Shown here in pieces: positions 13,237 through 19,869 of a stretch of DNA of 44,460 nt (the first letter of the stretch is position 1; every line of letters begins with the position of its first letter). The notes under the pieces are model-generated. The model was given only the letters and a program-made list of their open reading frames with translations, did not search any database and was not told the origin of the DNA. The position numbers were made by a program, and so were the translations under genes. The DNA comes from Clostridia bacterium (GTDB lineage Bacteria > Bacillota > Clostridia > Oscillospirales > CAG-272). The stretch spans positions 1 to 44,460 of the forward strand of contig JAGBCV010000030.1 in the NCBI GenBank assembly GCA_017937845.1. The letters run 5' to 3'.

Positions 13237-14715
13237 TCAAGGCATTCTGCCGATCAGCGTTGCCATGCTGCTCGTGTCGTCTGCGCGGAAATCATAGCCG
13301 TATGCGTATTCCCGCTTGGCGTTGCTTTCGATCAGCACCGCGCGCAGATCCCAAAGCATATCGAAATTCGTCTGTGCATCCTGCAAGACCGTCACCGTCC
13401 TCAGGTCATACGAAACGGATTTCAGCGTACCGTCCTCAAATTCCAAGGAAAGTACGTCGGAAAATCCGTCAAAATAGAGCGCCATGCCGTCTATGGCATA
13501 ACCAAGCTCGACCGTCACGCTTTTCCCGTCGGAATAGACCCCCGAAAGGAATAAGGAATACACGTCTTTCGTGCCTGCGATGGCTTCCAACGAGCGCGAA
13601 AGCATCAGCGATGCGCCGATATAATCCGAAAGGTCGTAAGCTTCGCTCGCGGTGGGGTATTCAAAAAGCTCGGAAAGCGGAAGTCCGCCCGCGCCGTATG
13701 CGGTATACGCAAGATGACCGCTCGGAGAAACGCTGAGATTTCTGCCCTCGTCATAGTAAAATCTGACGCCCGCGCCGTCGGTGAACGACGTGACCTTTTC
13801 GGGATTCATCAAAAGCGCGCCGAGAAGTCCGTTCGTCATGCCCGTATTCGGGAAGAAACGGGAAGCCGAAACGGTCTTTTGCGAAACCGCGCCGCCGCTA
13901 TCCTGCAAGATGACGGTCGTATCCGTCACCTTTTCCCGAAAGCCGTAACGCAGGAAATAATCGTCGAGCGCGGATTGCCCCGCAAGCGCATAAGAAAAAT
14001 AAGACTCTGTTGTAGTATATGTCAAATAGTAATTTGTGTTAAAGCTCACGTCCGTGGGCTTTGAGGGAACGAAATCCGTCGTATAGCGGTAGTAATTCCC
14101 CTCGGAATCCCGCGCAACGGCATAAAACGTATGGATCGCCGTAAAGACCTGCGTACCCGACGGTGTCAGGCTGACGCCGTTATAAAGATGGCGGTCGGGA
14201 ACGAGCAAGACCTCGCGGATATATTCCCCATCGCCGACGGAAACCGTCACGTCCTCGGTCGAAAGCGCATAGATAAGGTCGCGGGGTAGGTCGTTTTCAT
14301 ATACGACGTAAATATAATCCCCCGTCAAAAGAGAAGAAAATAGCGCTTCTCCCTCCTCCGGGGAAAGCTTAAAGATGCGTCCCGCATCGGAGAAAAGCTT
14401 TTCATAAAACGGCAAGATCGATTCATAGACGTCGGCGTTTGCACCGCCAAGGGTATAAAAGCCAATATTTTCACCGAGCTTTTTCGCAGAAAAGCCGATC
14501 AGCTTCGGGGAAACGTAGGATGCGTCGAAATAATCCGCGTATTGATATTTGACGGATTCTCCGCCCAGCATCTGCATCGTATCCTTGGTAAAGCCGTATT
14601 GCCCCATATTCTGATAGGAAAGCATATAGACCACGCAAAGGCAAACGAGCGCCACGAGCAGTATGACGACAACGACAGTCTTCAAAAGCTCGATCAGATT
14701 CTGTTTTTTGAGCAT
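13237..14715 (-). CDS. yycH: YycH-type regulatory membrane protein
   Basis: 492 aa with one N-terminal membrane helix ('LLKTVVVVILLVALVCLCVVYML') and a large extracytoplasmic region. In Bacillus YycH acts with YycI on the WalK membrane domain. The call rests on gene order between walK and yycI, size, topology and the 'TGLLG.LL..P..V' / 'R.L....SG' type motifs; overall sequence is divergent. I chose the ATG at 14715, 32 codons inside the longest frame, because AAAGGAGCG lies 7 nt before it and the extra N-terminus would be encoded by the repeat-bearing spacer. A palindromic repeat sits in the 102-bp gap behind walK. Confidence 0.78.
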   Translation of the reverse strand: MLKKQNLIELLKTVVVVILLVALVCLCVVYMLSYQNMGQYGFTKDTMQMLGGESVKYQYADYFDASYVSPKLIGFSAKKLGENIGFYTLGGANADVYESILPFYEKLFSDAGRIFKLSPEEGEALFSSLLTGDYIYVVYENDLPRDLIYALSTEDVTVSVGDGEYIREVLLVPDRHLYNGVSLTPSGTQVFTAIHTFYAVARDSEGNYYRYTTDFVPSKPTDVSFNTNYYLTYTTTESYFSYALAGQSALDDYFLRYGFREKVTDTTVILQDSGGAVSQKTVSASRFFPNTGMTNGLLGALLMNPEKVTSFTDGAGVRFYYDEGRNLSVSPSGHLAYTAYGAGGLPLSELFEYPTASEAYDLSDYIGASLMLSRSLEAIAGTKDVYSLFLSGVYSDGKSVTVELGYAIDGMALYFDGFSDVLSLEFEDGTLKSVSYDLRTVTVLQDAQTNFDMLWDLRAVLIESNAKREYAYGYDFRADDTSSMATLIGRMP

Positions 14716-14777
14716 CACGACGCTCCTTTCATGTTTGACTTCAATGAAATTACGATTGAAAAATGTATGTCGCAAAA

Positions 14778-14797
14778 CGGGATGCCCACATCCCGCC
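14778..14797. repeat. GGCGGGATG palindromic repeat, copy 2, inside the wal operon
   Basis: CGGGATG, loop CCCA, CATCCCG with a following CCGAA as in the other copies; the leading GTAGGG is replaced by CAAAA. It is placed between walK and yycH, so the wal mRNA carries this hairpin. Confidence 0.7.
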
Positions 14798-14817
14798 GAA
14801 TTTATAAGCACGTTGAT

Positions 14818-16626
14818 CTATGCTTCTTCGTTTTTCAAAATGGTTTCATAGGGCAGCGTTACGAAAACGCTCGTACCCTTGCCGACGGCGCTTTCCACGC
14901 GGATCTCACCGCCGTGTGCATCGAGTATCTCCTTGGCGATGGCAAGTCCAAGACCCGAGCCGCCCGCATCGGAGGAACGCGCCTTTTCCACGCGGTAAAA
15001 GCGTTCAAAAAGACGGGGCAAGTCCTCTTTCGGAATCCCCATGCCGTTATCGGAAACGCAAATGGCAATGCCCTTTGTCGCGGGGGTCGCCACGATATCG
15101 ATCTTGCCGCCGTCCGCCGTATATTTCATCGCGTTGGAAACGACGTTGATGAGCACCTGCTGCAATTTTTCGCGGTCGCCCGTAATCTCGGGCATATCCG
15201 CGGGATAGGTCCTCGTGAAGATCTGAGAGCGGTTTTTCGCCTCTGCCGTCATCACGTCGTAGATATGGTCGAGGAATTTACTCGGAGAGAAAGGCTCGAT
15301 CTTCCACGCAGTGCGTTTATTATCCAAGCGGGAAAGCACCAAAAGGTCGGAAACGATACGCGTCATACGGTCACATTCCTCCACAGCCATGTGGAGAAAG
15401 TTATCTCGGATCTCCGCATCGAGCGTCGGATATTCGATGACCGTTTCCAAAGCGCCCTTGATGCCCGTCAGCGGTGTGCGAAGCTCGTGCGAGATATCCG
15501 CAACGAACTCTCTGCGCGATTTATCCAGCTCATAACGGCTGGTGTTGTCGTAAATTACGCACATGATGCCTTTCTTCTCGGTATTTTTTTCAAAATACCG
15601 AAATTCCGCAAGATTCACGTCCAGCGCCTTTTCGTCATACATCACGTCGCGCACGATATAATTTCGGTTTTCCTTATATTTATCGGAAACCTCCTTATAA
15701 TCGACCTGAAGCGATTTTATCATTTTGGAAAAGGTCAGCGGAGAGCCTGTCTTCATCACGCCGTCGCCGTCCGTTCGGAAAAGTGCGCAAGCCGTTTTGT
15801 TGATATGTATAAGCTTACCCGAATTGTCAAAGGCAAGTACCGCTTCGTTGAGATAAACGAAAAGCGTTTCAAATTTCTGTCTTTCGCCCGTGATCTCATC
15901 GAGCGTATCCTTGAGAACGTCCTTCATGTGATTGAAGGCGATGGTCAAAACGCCGATCTCATCGTCGGAGCGGTTTTCGATCTGGCTTTCAAATTCACCG
16001 CGCGCGATCTTTTTCGCGCCCTCGGTGAGTCTGCCGATGGGAGAGGTGATGGCTTTCGCCAAGAAAAACGAAAGCAAAACGGCGACTGCAAGCCCGATAA
16101 AGAGCGCTTGCAGAGCGATCTGAAAGACCATAACCGCAAAGGAACGCGCCTCGTTTTGCATATCCTTGACGTAAATGATGCAGTTGTGCGCGCCGTTTTC
16201 GAGATATACGGCGTAATCGATATAATCCGTCCAGAATTGCTTTTCCGTACCGTTCACGCCCGCCATCGCGGAAATGAGATTGGCGGTCTTATCGAGCGCC
16301 GCGCCGAGTCTGGCATCTGAGCCGTCCAAAAACGTGCCTGCTTTATCCAAAATATAATAGTTGCGGTATTTACTGATACCGAGCTGGCTGGCGTAGGAAC
16401 GCAAGATCTCCTTTTGGCGTTCGGTTGCGTTTTCTTCCCCGAGCGTTGCGGAAAGCTCCGCGCAAAGCGTACCCGAGGGGTCAAAGGCGGCGTTCATTTC
16501 TTCCAGAAAGTCGTTGTTATAGAAGGCAAACGCACCGCTTACCAGCATCGCGCCGATGACCGTCATCAGCGTGATCGTAAATACGACGAAAATCAAAATG
16601 ATTTTATAATGCAGATTTTTATACAT
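14818..16626 (-). CDS. walK: sensor histidine kinase WalK
   Basis: 602-aa membrane kinase of the essential cell-wall two-component system. Order: membrane helix 1 (about 8-35), an extracytoplasmic PAS-like loop (36-165), helix 2 (about 166-192), HAMP ('AKAITSPIGRLTEGAKKIARG'), a cytoplasmic PAS domain (about 250-360, 'LNEAVLAFDNSGKLIHINKTA'), HisKA with H380 in 'ISHELRTPLTGIKG', and HATPase with the N box 'NVVSNAMKYT' and G boxes 'DNGMGIPKEDL' and 'GSGLGLAIAKEI'. This six-part architecture and its pairing with walR identify it. It begins 16 nt after walR with AGGTGAG ahead of the ATG. It phosphorylates WalR to control cell-wall hydrolases. Confidence 0.93.
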   Translation of the reverse strand: MYKNLHYKIILIFVVFTITLMTVIGAMLVSGAFAFYNNDFLEEMNAAFDPSGTLCAELSATLGEENATERQKEILRSYASQLGISKYRNYYILDKAGTFLDGSDARLGAALDKTANLISAMAGVNGTEKQFWTDYIDYAVYLENGAHNCIIYVKDMQNEARSFAVMVFQIALQALFIGLAVAVLLSFFLAKAITSPIGRLTEGAKKIARGEFESQIENRSDDEIGVLTIAFNHMKDVLKDTLDEITGERQKFETLFVYLNEAVLAFDNSGKLIHINKTACALFRTDGDGVMKTGSPLTFSKMIKSLQVDYKEVSDKYKENRNYIVRDVMYDEKALDVNLAEFRYFEKNTEKKGIMCVIYDNTSRYELDKSRREFVADISHELRTPLTGIKGALETVIEYPTLDAEIRDNFLHMAVEECDRMTRIVSDLLVLSRLDNKRTAWKIEPFSPSKFLDHIYDVMTAEAKNRSQIFTRTYPADMPEITGDREKLQQVLINVVSNAMKYTADGGKIDIVATPATKGIAICVSDNGMGIPKEDLPRLFERFYRVEKARSSDAGGSGLGLAIAKEILDAHGGEIRVESAVGKGTSVFVTLPYETILKNEEA

Positions 16627-16642
16627 CCGAACTCACCTCAGT

Positions 16643-17359
16643 TCATTTCGGAATGTAATAGCCCTTGGAGCGTTTGGTGATGATATATTCGGGTTCTGCG
16701 GGTTTTTCTTCAATTTTGGCGCGCAAACGGGACATCGTCACGTCCACGGTACGCATACCGCCGTAATAATTGTCGTAGCCCCAGACCTTACCGAGAAGCT
16801 CTTCGCGTTCAAAGACCTCTCCCACATGGGAAGCGAGAAAATACAAAAGCTCGTATTCCTTATTGGAAAGCTCGATCTCGCGCCCGCTCTTGGTCACGCG
16901 GAAGTTTTTATTGTCGATGACAAGCTCACGAATGACCAAAATATCCTCGGCTTCCTCGCGCGGCGCGACACGCTCCACCACTTCTCCCGAAAAACGGCGA
17001 ATATTCGCCTTGATACGCGCAAGCAGGACCTTGATGGAAAAGGGCTTGGTTACGTAATCGTCCGCGCCAAGCTCAAGTCCCATGACCTTATCGTCCGCGT
17101 CTTCCTTTGCCGTTACCATGATGATGGGAGTATCCATCGTTTTGCGAATCTCACGGCAAACGGAAAAGCCGTCCATCTTCGGAAGCATCAGATCCAGCAA
17201 AATGAGATCAAAATCTCCCGTCAGCGCCATGCGAAGCCCCTCTTCGCCATCTGCCGCCACCTCGCAATCGTAGCCCGCCATCATGAGATTGACCTGCACG
17301 ACCTGCGAGATCTTCCGTTCATCTTCCACAATGAGTATCTTCTTCTTGCTGTCTGCCAT
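16643..17359 (-). CDS. walR: response regulator WalR
   Basis: 238-aa OmpR/PhoB-type regulator. Receiver domain residues 7-122: acidic pocket E12-D13, phosphoacceptor D56 in 'LLDLMLPKMDG', T/K switch residues in 'MVTAKED' and 'DYVTKPF'. The C-terminal winged helix (about 145-238) has 'ELSNKEYELLYFLASHVGEVFEREELLGKVWGYD' and recognition helix 'RTVDVTMSRLRAKI'. In Bacillota WalR controls autolysins and teichoic-acid genes. It is the first gene of walR-walK-yycH-yycI. A GGAG sits 7 nt before the ATG. The linker between domains ('VVERVAPREEAED') is longer than in most homologues. Confidence 0.93.
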   Translation of the reverse strand: MADSKKKILIVEDERKISQVVQVNLMMAGYDCEVAADGEEGLRMALTGDFDLILLDLMLPKMDGFSVCREIRKTMDTPIIMVTAKEDADDKVMGLELGADDYVTKPFSIKVLLARIKANIRRFSGEVVERVAPREEAEDILVIRELVIDNKNFRVTKSGREIELSNKEYELLYFLASHVGEVFEREELLGKVWGYDNYYGGMRTVDVTMSRLRAKIEEKPAEPEYIITKRSKGYYIPK

Positions 17360-17443
17360 AAAAAAATCTCCATTCCGCCATCGGCGTTTTTTTATTCCCT
17401 GAGTTCAAATTGTCGCTATCTTATCTGAAAAACTTCTTTCTTC

Positions 17444-17551
17444 GCCTTCTCCTTGAGGAGAAGGGGGACCGCTTGCGGTGGATGAGGTGTAAAAATCCAC
17501 ACCAAAGCCCTCTCACCGCTTCGCGGAGCTCTCCCATAGGGAGAGCCTGCC
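17444..17551. repeat. long imperfect inverted intergenic repeat, copy 1
   Basis: GCCTTCTCCTTGAGGAGAAGG at the left, GATGAGGTGT then CACACC in the middle, and CTCTCCCATAGGGAGAGCC at the right, each end itself a small hairpin. The same plan is seen at 36028-36156 and 39371-39494. It lies between walR and the upstream DUF3810 gene. Confidence 0.65.
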
Positions 17552-17559
17552 ATAAAGAC

Positions 17560-18669
17560 TCATTTCCCTTTCAGCAAATACGCCGCAACGAGGTCCACGA
17601 CAAGACCGTAGCTTTTCACACCCGCGGGCTGATTGTTCGAGGAAATATACGCATCGTTGACCGCGTTTGAAACCTCGGAAACGACGGTCTCGCGGTACTG
17701 ATCAAAGAATTTGCTGTACGCGGTATTTTCGTTTTTCACCTCTTGAGGCACCTTTTCCGCCACCTTCCAATAAAGCTCCTGAGAAGCGGAATAAAGCTGA
17801 TTCAAAACGGAATTTAATACGTCCACGTTTCCGCAATACCGCACGTACGGGTCATCGCTCAAGGAGCAAACGAGATACGCCACGAAATTGGCTTCATCCT
17901 CGCGGTTGATGCCTCTTTGATGCGCCATCTCATGCGCCGCCGAGCTGACAACGATAAAATCGGGATAATTGACATTCACGTTGGCTTCACCCGTGAAAAA
18001 CGTATACATACCCGAAATATGGGTATACGTCCAAGGCTCGCTGAGCATAACGGGCTTGGTATTGCTGTGAAGTCTTTGAAAATCGGGATAGGTATCGCAA
18101 AGCGTATCGTACGCCGCGTTGAGCTTATCGTTCATTTCGCCATACGAAAAGGTCATGGCGGAATAGGTCTTTTGCGGGAAAGAAACGTAAGGGATATCCT
18201 TTTCGATCTGTTCGACGAGGATCATCGCCGTATCATAAAGCTGTTCGGGAGAAAGGTCCTCGCGCTCGATATCGACCTTTTCTGTCACAGATTCGGTATA
18301 AAATCCCGTTTCATATCCGAAAACGGAGATGGTATAAACGAAGGAGACCAAGGAAAGGATCGCAACGCAAAAACGAACCCCCTCCGCAGGAGAGCGTTTC
18401 ACATGGCGTACGATACCGATGATCAAAAGTATGAGCAAAAGCGGAGAAGAAATCAGCAAAAATTCCGCAAAGGAGATCGGTATCCACGTGGTAAGCGTGG
18501 TCATCACGGTACGGATCCCGACGCCGACGGTATCGTGAATGGCGTTTGCTACCGCACTGCTCTTATGGATCACCTGATTCATGATCAGCGCGCCGATAAA
18601 CAAAACGAACAAAACGGCAGACCATATCGGGACCGTTCGGCGCACCGTATTCCATATTTTTTTCATCAT
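17560..18669 (-). CDS. DUF3810 membrane protein with HExxH metallopeptidase motif
   Basis: 369 aa. Three membrane helices at the N-terminus ('IWSAVLFVLFIGALIMNQ', 'ISFAEFLLISSPLLLILLIIGI', 'GVRFCVAILSLVSFVYTISVFG') are followed by an extracytoplasmic domain with H246-E-M-A-H250-Q and, downstream, 'NREDEANFVAYL', whose Glu could be the third zinc ligand. This is the layout of DUF3810, a family with gluzincin-like motifs and no established substrate. The ATG at 18669 is used because GAGAGGAG lies upstream and the longer frame would enter the promoter at 18718-18746. Divergent from radC; a palindromic repeat follows the stop. Confidence 0.82.
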   Translation of the reverse strand: MMKKIWNTVRRTVPIWSAVLFVLFIGALIMNQVIHKSSAVANAIHDTVGVGIRTVMTTLTTWIPISFAEFLLISSPLLLILLIIGIVRHVKRSPAEGVRFCVAILSLVSFVYTISVFGYETGFYTESVTEKVDIEREDLSPEQLYDTAMILVEQIEKDIPYVSFPQKTYSAMTFSYGEMNDKLNAAYDTLCDTYPDFQRLHSNTKPVMLSEPWTYTHISGMYTFFTGEANVNVNYPDFIVVSSAAHEMAHQRGINREDEANFVAYLVCSLSDDPYVRYCGNVDVLNSVLNQLYSASQELYWKVAEKVPQEVKNENTAYSKFFDQYRETVVSEVSNAVNDAYISSNNQPAGVKSYGLVVDLVAAYLLKGK

Positions 18670-18717
18670 ATCAAAAAATTCTCCTCTCTTGGGCTTGAAA
18701 CAGATCACTTACTTTAT

Positions 18718-18746
18718 ATTGTAACATAAAGACACATTTTTTTCAA
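18718..18746 (-). promoter_or_regulatory. promoter of the DUF3810 gene
   Basis: Minus strand: -35 TTGAAA (18741-18746), 17-bp spacer, -10 TACAAT (18718-18723). Confidence 0.75.
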
Positions 18747-18799
18747 TAGTTTTATCCCGATTCCAAATATAATACATACGATGTTCCCCTCGAAAGCAC

Positions 18800-18828
18800 T
18801 TGTTTTCCCCATCAAAATATGCTATACT
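18800..18828 (+). promoter_or_regulatory. promoter of radC
   Basis: -35 TTGTTT (18800-18805), 17-bp spacer, -10 TATACT (18823-18828); a TATAAT one half-turn further is a second possible -10. Confidence 0.72.
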
Positions 18829-18871
18829 ATAATGTAAGAATACATCATATGTATAAAAAGGAGTATGCCCC

Positions 18872-19528
18872 ATGCACGAAAACCACCGCGACCGCTTGAA
18901 AAATCGTTTTCTCACAGAAAACCTTGACACCTTTGAACCGCATAACGTGCTGGAGCTTCTTCTTTTTTATTCGATCCCGCAAAAGGATACCAACGAAACG
19001 GCGCATAGACTGATCGAGCGTTTCGGTTCACTTTCCGACGTATTGGACGCGCCCTTTGAGGAGCTTATCCAAGTTCCGGGCATCAAGGAGCATAGCGCCA
19101 CGCTCTTAAAGCTCATACCTGCGCTTTCCAGACGATATATGCTCGATAAGCACCACGGCGACGAACCGCTTTCAAGCACGGAAAAGATCGGGCAATATTT
19201 TGTCGATAAATATTTCGGCATCAACGTGGAAACGGTCTATCTGCTCTTACTCGATAACAAATTCGACGTCATCGATTGTGTCAAGATTCATGAAGGCTCT
19301 GTCAGCTCCGCCGCCATCACCCTGCGCCGCCTCGTTGAGCTTGCGCTGTATCGTCGCGCCTCGATGGTCGTGCTGGCGCATAATCACCCCTCGGGCGTAC
19401 CGATCCCCTCCTCGGAGGATATTTATACCACCCGTGAGATCAAAAAAGCATTTGACCTCTTGGAGATCAAAATGCTCGGACATATCCTCGTCGCGGGCGA
19501 AAAATATATCAATATTTTGAATTATTAA
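18872..19528 (+). CDS. radC: RadC family JAB-domain protein
   Basis: 218 aa. N-terminal helix-hairpin-helix region ('FGSLSDVLDAPFEELIQVPGIKEHSATLLKLIPAL', about 48-85) is followed by a JAMM/MPN metallo-domain with H170-N-H172-PSG-x6-D183, the zinc-site signature. RadC proteins are widespread, were once linked to recombination repair, and have no proven biochemical activity; many are carried on islands. Length is typical (220-230). AAGGAG lies 8 nt upstream of the ATG. Monocistronic, divergent from the DUF3810 gene; no clean terminator is seen before the repeats that follow. Confidence 0.93.
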   Translation: MHENHRDRLKNRFLTENLDTFEPHNVLELLLFYSIPQKDTNETAHRLIERFGSLSDVLDAPFEELIQVPGIKEHSATLLKLIPALSRRYMLDKHHGDEPLSSTEKIGQYFVDKYFGINVETVYLLLLDNKFDVIDCVKIHEGSVSSAAITLRRLVELALYRRASMVVLAHNHPSGVPIPSSEDIYTTREIKKAFDLLEIKMLGHILVAGEKYINILNY

Positions 19529-19565
19529 AATTTTTCGCAAGCCTTAGATTCTGAGTATCTCCGCG

Positions 19566-19669
19566 GTCATCCTGAGCGGAACACCGCCCGGATTCCGCCT
19601 TTGGCGATTTTGCTTGCGCAAAATTTCGACTTCGGGCTTCGCCCTGCGCTCAGAATGACGTGGCGGTGT
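19566..19669. repeat. A-B-A'-B' structured repeat, copy 1
   Basis: Segment A (19566-19578, GTCATCCTGAGCG) pairs with A' (19647-19659, CGCTCAGAATGAC) with one mismatch. Segment B (19581-19588, ACACCGCC) pairs perfectly with B' (19662-19669, GGCGGTGT). B lies inside the A loop and B' outside it, a pseudoknot order. Between them are GATTCCGC, GCGATTTTGCTTGCGC and CGACTTCGGGCTTCGCCCT. A second copy is at 40742-40841. Confidence 0.75.
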
Positions 19670-19746
19670 GTAGTCGAATGGATCTCGCGGACGCAGCATT
19701 CCATTCTTTTAGCGCTATCGAACAAGCCTATTGAGAAACACAGCGA

Positions 19747-19776
19747 AAGCCCCTTTCGGAAAACCGAAAGGGGCTT
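19747..19776. terminator. strong hairpin, probable bidirectional terminator
   Basis: AAGCCCCTTTCGG (19747-19759), loop AAAA, and its exact complement (19764-19776). U-tracts on both sides are poor. Lies between convergent radC and the solute-binding lipoprotein gene, so it may end both. Confidence 0.55.
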
Positions 19777-19806
19777 CTGCTTATCAATGCGAGTTCGAGG
19801 AAGTAG

Positions 19807-19828
19807 GGCGGGATGCCCACATCCCGCC
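19807..19828. repeat. GGCGGGATG palindromic repeat, copy 3
   Basis: GGCGGGATG, loop CCCA, CATCCCGCC with GTA before and GAAAA after; identical over these 22 bp to 7554-7575. The 341-bp gap between radC and the lipoprotein gene holds only this unit, the A-B-A'-B' repeat and the hairpin at 19747. Confidence 0.75.
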
Positions 19829-19869
19829 GAAAATATTTGGATTTTTATCCTTCGGAGGAAGACTTTTCA

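Noticed and set aside
19540..19830. Cluster of repeats considered as a CRISPR array
   Set aside because: The units are different palindromes with no regular direct repeats or equal spacers, and no cas genes are in the window.
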